A DNA stretch of 64,000 bases from Avibacterium sp. 20-132 (GCF_023611925.1 NZ_CP091456.1:2274001-2338000), one strand, 5' to 3'. Shown: positions 51,397-60,717, counted from the first letter of the stretch. Translations and numbers: made by a program. The notes: generated from the sequence alone by a model not told the origin.

Positions 51397-52032
51397 ATGA
51401 AAAAATCATTATTAGCCGCATTAGTATTAGGTGCAACTTTAACTGTAACTGGCTGTTTCGATAAAGAAAGCAAAGTTTCAGCACAAGTTGAAAATGCAAA
51501 ATCAAGCGTTTCTGAAGCAAAAGACGCTGTAGCTCAAGCAGCATCAGATGTTAAAGATGCAGCAGTTGAAGCTGCAAAAGATGTAAAAGACACTGCAGTA
51601 TCAAAAATTACTGAAGCTAAAGATGCAATTACTGAAAAAGCAAGCTCAATGGCTGACGCAGCAACACAAAAAGTGACTGAAATGAAAGATACAGCGGCTG
51701 ATAAAGTAACTTCTATGGCTGATGCGGCTACCCAAAAAGCAGCTGAAATGAAAGACGCAGCAGTAGAAAAAGTAACTGGCGCTAAAGATGCAGTAGCAGA
51801 AAAAGCGGCAGATGTAAAAGATGCTGCCGTAGAAGCAAAAGATGCCGCAGTAGAAAAAGCAAGTTCAGTAGTTGATTCAGCAGCACAAAAAGCAGCTGAA
51901 GTAAAAGATGCTGCAATGGACAAAGCCGCAGCGGTTAAAGATAGTGCGGTAGAAGCAAAAGATGCTGCAGTAGAAAAAGTAACTGAAGCGAAAGACGCCG
52001 CAGTTGAAAAAATTGAAAGTTTAACTAAATAA
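51397..52032 (+). CDS. Lipoprotein with Ala/Lys/Asp-rich helical repeats
   Basis: 211 residues. A lipoprotein signal peptide (MKKSLLAALVLGATLTVTGC) has lipobox VTGC with the modified Cys at position 20. Everything after residue ~30 is built from variants of an 11-residue unit such as KDAAVEKVTEA / KDAAVEAKDAA / ADAATQKVTEM, lacking Pro and nearly lacking Gly. This predicts a long amphipathic helix or coiled coil resembling LEA/apolipoprotein-type 11-mer repeats. It is presumably membrane-anchored in the periplasm. AGGAG upstream, own terminator downstream. The function is unknown; stress protection or an envelope spacer is possible. Confidence 0.85.
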   Translation: MKKSLLAALVLGATLTVTGCFDKESKVSAQVENAKSSVSEAKDAVAQAASDVKDAAVEAAKDVKDTAVSKITEAKDAITEKASSMADAATQKVTEMKDTAADKVTSMADAATQKAAEMKDAAVEKVTGAKDAVAEKAADVKDAAVEAKDAAVEKASSVVDSAAQKAAEVKDAAMDKAAAVKDSAVEAKDAAVEKVTEAKDAAVEKIESLTK

Positions 52033-52056
52033 TTTAGTAATATCAGTGATAACTAG

Positions 52057-52086
52057 AAAAGGCTAGTATATTTCTAGCCTTTTTAT
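52057..52086 (+). terminator. Terminator after the repeat lipoprotein
   Basis: AAAAGGCTAG and CTAGCCTTTTT pair around a 7-nt loop, with more Ts, 25 bp after the stop and about 50 bp before ssrA. Confidence 0.85.
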
Positions 52087-52137
52087 TTTATTTCTCTTTA
52101 AATTCAATCAATTCCTTGATAGAATTAACAAAATTTT

Positions 52138-52504
52138 GGGGCTGATTCTGGATTCGACGGGATTAGCGAAGCCCAAGGTGCACGTCGAGGTGCGGTTGGC
52201 CTCGTAAATAAACCGCAAAAAAATAGTCGCAAACGACGAACAATACGCTTTAGCAGCTTAATAACCTGCTCATAGCCTTCTCTCCCTAGCTTCCGCTCGT
52301 AAGACGGGGATCAAGAGGAGTCAAACCCAAACGAGATCGCGTGGACGCCTCCGCTTGAGGATCGAAGCGTTAAATTGAATCAAGCTAGCTTAGTTATCGC
52401 GTGTCTGTCCGCAGTGATTAAGTGAAATTAAAGACCAGACTAAACGTGTAGTACTGAAGGTAGAGTAATTTCGGACGGGGGTTCAACTCCCCCCAGCTCC
52501 ACCA
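52138..52504 (+). ncRNA. ssrA: Transfer-messenger RNA (tmRNA)
   Basis: It begins GGGGCTGATTCTGGATTCGA and ends GTTCAACTCCCCCCAGCTCC plus ACCA; the ends pair as an acceptor stem, and a T-arm is visible. The tag reading frame at 52229-52261 encodes ANDEQYALAA with a TAA stop, the Haemophilus-type tag. tmRNA with SmpB rescues stalled ribosomes and tags the peptide for proteolysis. A weak promoter-like pair, TTTAAA (52097) and TAGAAT (52120), lies upstream. Prophage genes begin 86 bp beyond the 3' end. Confidence 0.97.
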
Positions 52505-52589
52505 AATTTGATATAACCTAGATACAACTATAGCATTAAAATCAATAGGTTATTAAATTATCTCAACTTTTAATGCAACTCAAATATAA

Positions 52590-52856
52590 CTACAAATGAT
52601 CCGCAGGTGATCCGCGAGCAATAGGAGCGAATAAAACTCTTTTATATATTCCCTTCATTCTCACTGATCCATATAAAATCCGTCCTAGAATTGGGCGTTT
52701 ATTTTTTAGCATACATTGCAAAAACCGCTCATCGGCTTCTTTTCGCGATACCGTGCCATTGATGCCATAATCCCGATCGTGTTGATGGCAACAGTCATTC
52801 ACATCAGCAGGTGCGGATTTCCACCCTGTGCAATAATGTTTCTGTTTCTTGCTCAT
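52590..52856 (-). CDS. Small phage protein with phospholipase A2-type active-site motif
   Basis: 88 residues from the ATG at 52854-52856 (GGAGAG upstream). Residues 21-30, DCCHQHDRDY, match the secreted phospholipase A2 pattern CCxxHD, with catalytic-type His26-Asp27. YCTGWKSAPADVN before it may play the part of the calcium loop. The basic C-terminal half (KNKRPILGRILYGSVRMKGI) could bind membranes. No signal peptide. It could be a membrane-active factor for lysis or entry. It lies at the very end of the prophage, after a strong terminator. Confidence 0.7.
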   Translation of the reverse strand: MSKKQKHYCTGWKSAPADVNDCCHQHDRDYGINGTVSRKEADERFLQCMLKNKRPILGRILYGSVRMKGIYKRVLFAPIARGSPADHL

Positions 52857-52866
52857 AAACTCTCCA

Positions 52867-52895
52867 AAAAAAAATGACCGCACTTTTGTGCGGCC
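52867..52895 (-). terminator. Hairpin terminator from uptake-core sequence, overlapping the next gene's leader
   Basis: CCGCAC (52878-52883) and GTGCGG (52888-52893) pair around TTTT, followed on the minus strand by a run of nine Ts. The T-run leads directly into the GGAGAG ribosome site of the phospholipase-like gene. Confidence 0.8.
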
Positions 52896-52904
52896 AAAAC
52901 AAAA

Positions 52905-53978
52905 TTAACTCCGATCAAGCATACCATCAATAGATACAATGTTGTCTAGTCTATACTCTTGGGAGTTATAAATAAATACGCGTTGTCTATAGTTAACATC
53001 TGGTAATGGGCTCCCCCCCTCGAGCGTGATTGTGATACTGGTATCATCGCTAAAGCGGATTTGGTAATCGCCCGTAAACGGTGCTTTAAAGCCGAATCCG
53101 CCGTTATGAGGTAAAGAGACCACATCTACCAGGCGTTCAGGTGGCGGATCTACACGATATAAGTAAGTATCTTTTAACGGTAGCTTGCTGATTGCGTTAC
53201 TATACGTCTCTGTTGTTAATAACGCTCCTGTCTCATCATAGATGGACATTGCCCCTCCGACCACTTTAATGACAATTACTTCTGGCGCAAGTGCCAATTT
53301 ATAAATCTCATCCCACTCTTGTCCCTGTCTAAATGCGAGCGTGCTCGCTCCTCTACTTAAGCTAACACGCTTATAAACTGTATCGCCATCAACATTTGGG
53401 TCATACAGATGGATATAATTTTGTAACTGCACTTCTTGTTGTTGTACGCGCTGCAAGTCCACCTCAAATTCCCCAAGCGGCAAATCATCTAACGCAGGTA
53501 CTGTTACGGTTACTTTGCCTGCATATTCAGTATCGTCAAAAATGAGATTACCGTCGTCCAAGTGGGCTATATCTGGAGTAAATGCATAGGTTTCCCCTTT
53601 CACCGCTGGCATACGACTAATATTTGCAACAGTAATAAGCGCACTATCTGAGGCAAATCCATATATTTTACCAAGCTGGCTAAAATCATATTGCGCCTGT
53701 GTTAACGCTTTGATGATTCGTTTTACCCCGTCATCAAGCCCAGCGTGACCTTGCTCCCCTTTTAAGCTGGCTAACCATTCTGCTTCCGTCCCCCCAAACC
53801 CGTTGTCAACGGCTACTTGATATGCGGATTTACCGCTTGGGCCAGGTTCGCCTTGTGGACCTTGTTCACCCTGAGGTCCTACATCTCCCGTATCGCCTTT
53901 TAGCAATTCTGCGGCGGTAACCGTTACATTGATGTTGATGTCTGATTTTTCAGCTTTTGCTCTGATTTCTTTGGCCAT
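52905..53978 (-). CDS. Phage tail fibre protein with collagen-like segment
   Basis: 357 residues. After an N-terminal ~30-residue segment there is a short Gly-X-Y stretch (GDVGPQGEQGPQGEPGPSG, about residues 35-53), followed by the AYQVAVDNGFGGTEAEWLAS motif common in phage fibres and host-interaction proteins. The rest is beta-rich (FRQGQEWDEIYKLAL). It is probably a trimeric receptor-binding or decoration fibre. GGAGGG precedes the start. Confidence 0.75.
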   Translation of the reverse strand: MAKEIRAKAEKSDININVTVTAAELLKGDTGDVGPQGEQGPQGEPGPSGKSAYQVAVDNGFGGTEAEWLASLKGEQGHAGLDDGVKRIIKALTQAQYDFSQLGKIYGFASDSALITVANISRMPAVKGETYAFTPDIAHLDDGNLIFDDTEYAGKVTVTVPALDDLPLGEFEVDLQRVQQQEVQLQNYIHLYDPNVDGDTVYKRVSLSRGASTLAFRQGQEWDEIYKLALAPEVIVIKVVGGAMSIYDETGALLTTETYSNAISKLPLKDTYLYRVDPPPERLVDVVSLPHNGGFGFKAPFTGDYQIRFSDDTSITITLEGGSPLPDVNYRQRVFIYNSQEYRLDNIVSIDGMLDRS

Positions 53979-53989
53979 AATAGCCCTCC

Positions 53990-54316
53990 TTATTTTGTAA
54001 TATCGTGAGTTAATAGAATTTTGCCGCGCATCAAGGTTTTCACCTTGCCGTCTTTGGTCAGCTGTAAGTCATAATCAGCTTTTTTCCAGCTCCAGTTTTT
54101 GGTGAGGGCGTGCGTGAAATTGAGTAATACCGTATTAGCATTAAACAAAGTAATCCCGCCCTCAGCGGAGGAGAGGCGGACACCTTGCCCCATTTGAGGC
54201 TTAATCTCCATTTCAAGCAGTCCGTCCCCCAATAAAAAATCGCCTTCGTCAGTGGTAAAGGCGATTTTAAAGGTGGTGTCATCTCCACGGTATAAAGCTA
54301 AGTCTTCTTGGTGCAT
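53990..54316 (-). CDS. Phage tail-associated protein, unknown function
   Basis: 108 residues, beta-rich (LYRGDDTTFKIAFTTDEGDF, MRGKILLTHDITK). The LYRGDDTTF start resembles N-terminal domains of phage baseplate or fibre-attachment proteins. The start lies 2 bp after the upstream gene's stop, so the two are probably cotranscribed with the fibre gene. Not confidently assigned. Confidence 0.65.
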   Translation of the reverse strand: MHQEDLALYRGDDTTFKIAFTTDEGDFLLGDGLLEMEIKPQMGQGVRLSSAEGGITLFNANTVLLNFTHALTKNWSWKKADYDLQLTKDGKVKTLMRGKILLTHDITK

Positions 54317-54318
54317 CG

Positions 54319-54645
54319 CTACTCCTTAACTTTTCCACTAGCAAAGAGATAAGGATTAACGTAGCCCTCGTAGTCCTCTGGCACATACTCTTCTGGCTGC
54401 GCTTTGACTAGTTCAGATAACGCCCATTCGTACGGGATTTGGTCCCACGCCGGTACGCTGGGGATGGTAAATGTATTGACTGATAACAACTCCTTACCCG
54501 CCTCTTTTTTCGCTTTCGACACGTAAGATGCAATTGTGATGTAAGTCGCGTGATTTAGGTAATCTACCTGCAATCCTGTTACTTCGTGATAATTTACGCT
54601 CGCACCGGTGCGATTATCTTCAAGTTGTTTTTCGATGTATTTCAT
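54319..54645 (-). CDS. Phage protein of unknown function
   Basis: 108 residues, MKYIEKQLEDNRTGASVNYH start, no membrane segment. GGAAATTATT upstream gives a usable ribosome site. It lies between the J terminator and the fibre genes; chaperone or fibre-assembly roles are possible from position only. Confidence 0.6.
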   Translation of the reverse strand: MKYIEKQLEDNRTGASVNYHEVTGLQVDYLNHATYITIASYVSKAKKEAGKELLSVNTFTIPSVPAWDQIPYEWALSELVKAQPEEYVPEDYEGYVNPYLFASGKVKE

Positions 54646-54677
54646 AATAATTTCCTCTTTGTTTGTTTTAGATAAAA

Positions 54678-54700
54678 GAAAACCGCCAAGAGGGCGGTTG
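54678..54700 (-). terminator. Terminator after tail tip gene J
   Basis: AACCGCC (54681-54687) and GGCGGTT (54693-54699) form a stem, followed on the minus strand by TTTTCTTTT. It lies 7 bp after the J stop and separates the tail tip from the fibre genes. Confidence 0.75.
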
Positions 54701-54706
54701 GTTTAG

Positions 54707-57700
54707 TTAAAGATGTATTGTTCTCGCAGAATTTGCGATAAAGGCATCAATTTTCAATATTCCATCATAATATACACTGGCATCAGCATATATAAGAATG
54801 ATATTGCCTCTCGTATTTTTGGGTAAAAAATAATAATTTCGTTTTTTCACATCAACCCCATTAATCGTAAGCTGCTCTAAACGGTTATGAGTACGTGTAT
54901 ACGTATCTCCTCCATCATAAGCCTCTTGATACGTTTTCTCGATATTAAATCCCTCCGTAATAAAGCGAATCATTCTATCTACGGGTCTCTGATCGATATA
55001 AATATTTACTTGTTTTCGGTCCGTGCTATATCGTAATTTCCCGCATACATAAGTGAAAAACTCATAAATATTTGAACCAATAATTTCGGTGACTTCAAGC
55101 TGACCAGTAAATTTTCCCGTTGCCCCTTCTAGCCTCGTTCCGCGGATAATGCCACCTTCGATAGTCGACCCATTAATCGTCCCACCATTAATGCGGTTAC
55201 CTGTAATGGTCGTCCCCGTGATACTTCCGCCCGTAATATTCGGCGCAGAAATGGTTTGATTTGCTCGAATATGCTTACCAATAATTGTGCCATCCGCGAT
55301 TAAATCGCCATTAACGGCAACGCGATTATTAACGACAGACAACATCGGTACAACATTACCATCACTGGCATTTTTCACCACGCCAAATTTATCTGCAATA
55401 ACAATCACACTGCTTTCTGCTGTGCGGTTATCACCTGATGCACCCAACGCAATGCCGGCAATCGCTTTACGACCGCCTGCAATGGTTTGCGTTTTGATGG
55501 TGTGAGTAGCAGATAGCTTGCCGTCTGTTGTCGCAACAGCTCTGCTTACGGTCGAAATTTGTGCTTTAGCATCATTAATAGATGCGGTTACGGTATCAAT
55601 ACGTTGACCAAGTGCTTGATCGGCTCGGGTTAGCGTCTCTCGCGTACTATCAACTTTTGCACTTACTGCTTCCACTGCACTTTCTAAGTCTTCCGGTGCA
55701 GGTGTCCAGTCGGTGGCGATTGTGCCTTTTTCCAACTTCGGCTTTTTGATGTAAATTACACCATCAGCGGTTGCATAGCTTGTAAAAATAAATTGCAATG
55801 CTTCGCGATTTCGCCCCTCTTTGTCTAATTTATTGATAACAATCGGCTTAGATACTCTCACCCACTCATCAGATTTTGGCAAAACAAAGCTAGACCTTGC
55901 ATTATCTTTAAACGAGTTATCATCATAAAACTGTCGCACATAAGCACTCACCGACATATCTTTTGTAGCCTTGTACCAAAAAGAAATGGTGTATTGCTCA
56001 CCTAGCTCCACTTTTTGTAAAGCTGTAGATTTTTTAGCAATAAGGCTCCAAGACGAATATAGCGCGGTCGATGATGGAAGCAGTAATACGCCATCTTCAA
56101 CCCTCCCTACTCTTGGCTCATCTTGATGCTTACTGAACCGCCAGAACTCAGGACTAAATGTTTCTGTATCTTGCAAAAAGTTACGCCCACCAACTTTAAT
56201 GTTATCCACTTCGGCTTTCGCATCTCTCCGCCATTCGCTTTGTAGCGTTGTGCGTGCAAGACTTGCCACTTCAGTTTTATTGGCTTTTGTCGATTGGATA
56301 TTCGTAATGCCCGCTTCTGCGTTACTTACACGGCTCGTTAATGCGGTGATTTTATCCGCGTTAGCTTTGTCACCACTGGCTCTAGCTGATTTTTCTTCCG
56401 TAATTTGGCTATTAGCTTTATTCAAATTCGCTGTAAGCTGATTTAGTTGTGCGGCGGTTGAAGTGCGATTATCTGACACGGTTTTTTCTACGCGAGCTAT
56501 TCCGCTTTCAGCCGTCGCCATTCTTGTTGTTAAGTTGCTCACTTGTTGAGCCGTTGCTTGCTCTTTAGTGGCTTGCGTAGATTTGTAGCTTGTCAAATCT
56601 GCACTTACTGCCTCCACTGCACTTTCTAAATCTTCAGGTGCGGGTGTCCAGTCGGTGGCAACGGTGCCTTTTTCGAGCTTGACTTTGCGATACTGTACTT
56701 GCCCAATTTGGCTATAACCTAAAATGATTCGCCAAAAATCAAAATTTTCGCCATCATCTTGCAATAACCCAGTCATTGAGTAGCGTTGCCATTGGTCGGT
56801 CAAGTTAATATACCCTGTAGTAATTCGCTCAACCGTCGGCAATCCATTTCGGCGGTTTTCACGTACTCTCATCCACATTTGAGGGCTACCACTGATACAA
56901 CGAGCTTCAAAACTCAATGTATAACTATTACCAACCTCAATTTTTCCAAGGCTTTTCGAGCCTTTAGTAGAGCCAAAAGGTTTAGAGTAGAGCTGCCATT
57001 GTTTCCACGTTGTAGATGAGCCTGTAACCGTAACAATACCATCATTTATTTGATGATTTCTGTCATCTCGGCTCCCTGTGGAGAAGTGCCAACGCCCGCG
57101 CGAAAAATCACCATCATCAGCATAATTTCGTCCGCCGATTTGTAAATTATCCAATTTCGCATTCAGGTTTTGGCTAATTTCAGACAGACTTTGTGCCTGT
57201 GTGCTGACGGTGCGTTGTAGAGTAGTCAATCCACTTTCTGCGCTAGCCACTCTTGATGTAAGTGCAGTACGTTGCCGTGCTTCTGCCTCATCCCCTTTCG
57301 CCCTTGCTACTTTTTCTGCATCTAACCCTGATAAGGCTTGTTCCGCTTTCGCTGTCAAGGCAGTAATTTTTTGTGCTTGTTGAGTATCGACATTTTGCAG
57401 CTGTGAAATAGCTGTGCCACGAGCATTGGCTTCCGCTTGAATTTTTGCGGTCAATTTCGTGCTTTCGGTTTGAATTGCTTTTGTGCGGTTTGTTACTTCA
57501 GCATTCAATGCCGCAGTTCGTGCTTTAGCTTCGTCTTGAATGGCTTTTGCTCGTGCTTGTGATTCAGCAACCACTTGCGAGATAGCATTAGCAACCGCTG
57601 TTTTACGATTTCCTGCCTCATTTTCTACCGCACTTGCAATGTCTGCCTGCAAGCTATCAATCAGGCTTTGATCGAGTTCGCTTTTGGTGATTTTACCGTG

Positions 57701-60079
57701 TAAATAATCAGTCAAGACAGTAGCATCTTGACTTGGTCGCCCCTCTACTGCGTCTGTAAATTGCCCCGCATTATCCCCATCAACCATTCTCGCCCAAAAC
57801 CAAAACCGGTCATTTAAACCCAGGCCTGTGTAGGTATAGCTACTCGTTGGGTAAGCAAGGCTCACCAGTTTGCGCGCATTGGCAAATTGATTATCTTGGC
57901 TCACCCAAATTTCAATGGCGGTTTTGGGATTGGCAAAAATCGGGTTACGCCAGTTCAATTCGATAGCAAACATTTTTGGTACAGTAACCAATTCGCTGAC
58001 CGCCAAACGCACAGTAAAGGTTTTTGTGACTGGTTCAGAAAGTTGCCCTTGGGCATTTTTAGCACGAACTTCGGCAATATACTCGCCATCAGGCAAGCCA
58101 ACAAAAGTCATCTTCGGTGTGGTGAGATTGTCATACAGCTTATAAAACTTGCCGTCACGATAGAGTTTAATCTGGTACTTCACCCTTGCACTATTTTGTA
58201 CAATGGCATCAAAACTTAGCTCAATACCGTCGCTATTGGCCTGTACTGAGACATTATTCACTTTGCGCAGACCGCTCGTTGCAAGCGTGGTTTCTCTTGG
58301 TTCAAACACGGCACCGTTATCCACAATGGCTTCTTTTTGCGGTTCGTGTTGCAAGGCAACAATAGTGTACTTGCCTTTTTCCTCCTCGCTGATTGAAAGG
58401 CATTTAAACAATTGTACATTGATTTGTTGCGTAGTAAGCGTCCGAACCGTATAAGGCACTAAATCTTCAGGCATAGTTTCTAGCACCGCCTGATTACCTT
58501 CTGCCACGCCCAGAATGCGAATGTCTTTGTGCTTACCTTCAGCGTTGATATAGGTCAAATAACTTTTACCCGAGATTGTAATCTCACGGTCTAAAATGGC
58601 TTTGTGCCCCTCAATCGCTAAGACGCGTCCACCGATATTCGTCGCCGCATAATCGCTGTCTGCCACACGAATAATATCACCGGGGATATGCATTAAACCT
58701 TCTGCACCCACGCTAAAAGTTACGGTTTTAGTCTCTAATCGTTCGGTTTCTAAAATCCACTTTCCTGCACGGTGCGCCTGTCCGCGCGAAGTGCAACCAA
58801 AAGCCGTTACCTTTTTGATATTTAACCCGTAGCGACGAATTAAGGCATCATCTGATACCACTTCCACTTTCTTTTCATAACTGTCCGAAGCGTCAATATA
58901 TTCAACGTGGATTTCGTTATGTCGCGCTTTAAGTGCAGAATATTGATAGCTAAATTCGCCATTGACCACATTGGCGTTGGTATAAGTCCACACGGGGTCG
59001 GCGGGTCTATCCATCACGACAGTGAATTCACGCCCATTCCACACAGGCATTGCTCTAAAGATTGAGCAAATATCATTGATGACATCATAAGCCTTGCGTT
59101 GCTCAACAAGCCAAGCATTACAGGTAAAACGGGGTTCTTTACCACCAAAGCCGTCTGGCACAAGTTGGTCACAATATTGCGCCACTTGGTAGAGTGTCCA
59201 TTTATCCACGCTAAACTCGCCCAATCGTTGACCTAAGCCATAACGCTTGTTGGTCATCAAATCATATAACACCCACGCTGGGTTATTTGACCATGCAATC
59301 TTAAACGTACCGTCCCAAAGTCCAGTATAAGTGCGGTTAATTGGGTCGTAATTACTTGGCACTTTGAGTTTAATCCCGTAGATTTCATAGTTTCGGTTTG
59401 GGATTGAACCAAAATACTCAGAGTCAAACTGGATGCCGACAAGTGCGGTATTGGGATAAGCAAACTGCGTTTCGATGATTTCGGTATAACTCGACCAAAC
59501 CGTGTTATTTTGTAAACGTTGGCTTTTGCTATCGTCAGTTAAACGCTCAACCCGCACTTGAAATGGCACGGGTGGCAAATCGCCGTACTCAAACTGGCGT
59601 AAATATTGTGAGCTGTATTTGCCTTCAATCACCACAGGATAAATACGTTCCCCAATGGTTACGCGCAACTCTACCCTTGTGCCATTGGTGTCCCCTTGGT
59701 CATTCTGACTAAATAGCGACTGAACGCCAAGGGTTAAGCGCAGACGAGAAACTTTGCTATCCGTAATAGTACGAGTAATCGGCACGGTTTTGCGTACCTG
59801 TGCGCTGACTGCCACTTCTTTTTCTGACGTGTTAAACCCCTCCATTATGTCTTGGTCTTGCACACCAATGCGCCCTTGCGCGTCCACATTATTAAAATTG
59901 TAACTGTCATCGCTAGCTTGGATTGGCGTTTTATCCAAATATACAGATTTTACCCCGTCCACCAAGCCTTGGATTTCACCCTCGGAAATAATTTCAACAA
60001 TATTGACTAACTGTTTTGAGCGTCCACTTTCTGGCGCTTCAACGGGCGTACGACCGCCACCACCGCCTCCTCCACCCAT
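54707..60079 (-). CDS. J: Tail tip / host-specificity protein J
   Basis: 1790 residues, AAGGAG before the ATG. It opens with a polyglycine run (MGGGGGGGG) and the gpJ core VNIVEIISEGEIQGLVDGVK. An FN3-like domain lies at about 605-690. Long Ala/Glu/Lys-rich coiled-coil stretches follow, into which are set two carbohydrate-binding-module-like domains (about 980-1136 and 1293-1450), each ending LEKGT[VI]ATDWTPAPED. A Gly/Thr/Ile repeat stalk (ITGGSITGTTITGNRINGGT) precedes the C-terminus. J forms the tail tip and decides host range. It is longer than lambda J (1132). Confidence 0.92.
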   Translation of the reverse strand: MGGGGGGGGRTPVEAPESGRSKQLVNIVEIISEGEIQGLVDGVKSVYLDKTPIQASDDSYNFNNVDAQGRIGVQDQDIMEGFNTSEKEVAVSAQVRKTVPITRTITDSKVSRLRLTLGVQSLFSQNDQGDTNGTRVELRVTIGERIYPVVIEGKYSSQYLRQFEYGDLPPVPFQVRVERLTDDSKSQRLQNNTVWSSYTEIIETQFAYPNTALVGIQFDSEYFGSIPNRNYEIYGIKLKVPSNYDPINRTYTGLWDGTFKIAWSNNPAWVLYDLMTNKRYGLGQRLGEFSVDKWTLYQVAQYCDQLVPDGFGGKEPRFTCNAWLVEQRKAYDVINDICSIFRAMPVWNGREFTVVMDRPADPVWTYTNANVVNGEFSYQYSALKARHNEIHVEYIDASDSYEKKVEVVSDDALIRRYGLNIKKVTAFGCTSRGQAHRAGKWILETERLETKTVTFSVGAEGLMHIPGDIIRVADSDYAATNIGGRVLAIEGHKAILDREITISGKSYLTYINAEGKHKDIRILGVAEGNQAVLETMPEDLVPYTVRTLTTQQINVQLFKCLSISEEEKGKYTIVALQHEPQKEAIVDNGAVFEPRETTLATSGLRKVNNVSVQANSDGIELSFDAIVQNSARVKYQIKLYRDGKFYKLYDNLTTPKMTFVGLPDGEYIAEVRAKNAQGQLSEPVTKTFTVRLAVSELVTVPKMFAIELNWRNPIFANPKTAIEIWVSQDNQFANARKLVSLAYPTSSYTYTGLGLNDRFWFWARMVDGDNAGQFTDAVEGRPSQDATVLTDYLHGKITKSELDQSLIDSLQADIASAVENEAGNRKTAVANAISQVVAESQARAKAIQDEAKARTAALNAEVTNRTKAIQTESTKLTAKIQAEANARGTAISQLQNVDTQQAQKITALTAKAEQALSGLDAEKVARAKGDEAEARQRTALTSRVASAESGLTTLQRTVSTQAQSLSEISQNLNAKLDNLQIGGRNYADDGDFSRGRWHFSTGSRDDRNHQINDGIVTVTGSSTTWKQWQLYSKPFGSTKGSKSLGKIEVGNSYTLSFEARCISGSPQMWMRVRENRRNGLPTVERITTGYINLTDQWQRYSMTGLLQDDGENFDFWRIILGYSQIGQVQYRKVKLEKGTVATDWTPAPEDLESAVEAVSADLTSYKSTQATKEQATAQQVSNLTTRMATAESGIARVEKTVSDNRTSTAAQLNQLTANLNKANSQITEEKSARASGDKANADKITALTSRVSNAEAGITNIQSTKANKTEVASLARTTLQSEWRRDAKAEVDNIKVGGRNFLQDTETFSPEFWRFSKHQDEPRVGRVEDGVLLLPSSTALYSSWSLIAKKSTALQKVELGEQYTISFWYKATKDMSVSAYVRQFYDDNSFKDNARSSFVLPKSDEWVRVSKPIVINKLDKEGRNREALQFIFTSYATADGVIYIKKPKLEKGTIATDWTPAPEDLESAVEAVSAKVDSTRETLTRADQALGQRIDTVTASINDAKAQISTVSRAVATTDGKLSATHTIKTQTIAGGRKAIAGIALGASGDNRTAESSVIVIADKFGVVKNASDGNVVPMLSVVNNRVAVNGDLIADGTIIGKHIRANQTISAPNITGGSITGTTITGNRINGGTINGSTIEGGIIRGTRLEGATGKFTGQLEVTEIIGSNIYEFFTYVCGKLRYSTDRKQVNIYIDQRPVDRMIRFITEGFNIEKTYQEAYDGGDTYTRTHNRLEQLTINGVDVKKRNYYFLPKNTRGNIILIYADASVYYDGILKIDAFIANSARTIHL
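55658..55732. repeat. Direct repeat within J, copy 1
   Basis: A 75-bp segment, similar at most positions to 56600-56674 and in the same frame. It encodes the end of one carbohydrate-binding-like domain and the following ATDWTPAPEDLESAVEAVSA linker. Confidence 0.8.
56600..56674. repeat. Direct repeat within J, copy 2
   Basis: Partner of 55658-55732, 942 bp away. The protein sequences of the two linkers are almost identical while the domains before them differ, so domain swapping by homologous recombination at the linker is plausible. Confidence 0.8.
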
Positions 60080-60108
60080 AATTTACTCCTTATTAAAATC
60101 ATTGTTAC

Positions 60109-60717
60109 TTATGCAAAGCTACCTTTTCCAAACCCTGTGCGACGGGGTGCTTTATACACCTCCACATCAATCGTGCGCACGCCTTGCGAAATCACCATTG
60201 AGCCTGTGAGTATGCGACCGTACGCTAACGGCACCATTCGACCTTGCGCAATCATATTGGCCCGGTTCGAGAATGCTGTGGATTGTTTCTTTTCCGCCTC
60301 ATTTTGGTTTGACATAGCGGGTTGTTTGGTGAGCATTTGAGCCACCCCACTAATCATTAACCCAAGACCTGCTGAAATTAATGCTTGTCCACCGTAAGCA
60401 TAGAGTACCGCTCCAACAACAACTAAAACTGCCCCAACAATAGTCTGAAACAGCCCTGCTTTTTTCGACCCTTTCAACACAGGGGTAATATGCACCGTCA
60501 TTCCCGCTTTGAGCTTGTAAAACAAGCCTTTTTCTAAATAGCGATTATCAAGATATTCACGCCCGATGCGCACGGTAAATAATCCTTGCTGAATAAATTC
60601 TCTCAATTTAGGAATTTGTGAAGTGAGAGCCTTAATACATTCTGCTGGTGTTTCCGCCTCTAACTTAAATGCAGTGCCAAACTGTTTAAGGGCACCGTAA
60701 AATCTAACGTTGACCAT
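60109..60717 (-). CDS. I: Tail assembly protein I
   Basis: 202 residues. A ubiquitin-like N-terminal domain (VRFYGALKQFGTAFKLEAET) is followed by a hydrophobic Gly/Ala-rich segment (residues ~95-130, VGAVLVVVGAVLYAYGGQAL), as in lambda gpI. It overlaps the end of the K gene by 58 bp in another frame and is needed for assembly of the tail tip before J. Confidence 0.85.
   Translation of the reverse strand: MVNVRFYGALKQFGTAFKLEAETPAECIKALTSQIPKLREFIQQGLFTVRIGREYLDNRYLEKGLFYKLKAGMTVHITPVLKGSKKAGLFQTIVGAVLVVVGAVLYAYGGQALISAGLGLMISGVAQMLTKQPAMSNQNEAEKKQSTAFSNRANMIAQGRMVPLAYGRILTGSMVISQGVRTIDVEVYKAPRRTGFGKGSFA

Noticed and set aside
51534..51923. 129-residue Ala/Ser-rich minus-strand frame
   Set aside because: It is the mirror of the repeat lipoprotein; the repetitive sequence simply leaves the opposite strand open.
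57887..58219. 110-residue plus-strand frame inside J
   Set aside because: It is antisense to J with no start signal; J coding is continuous there.
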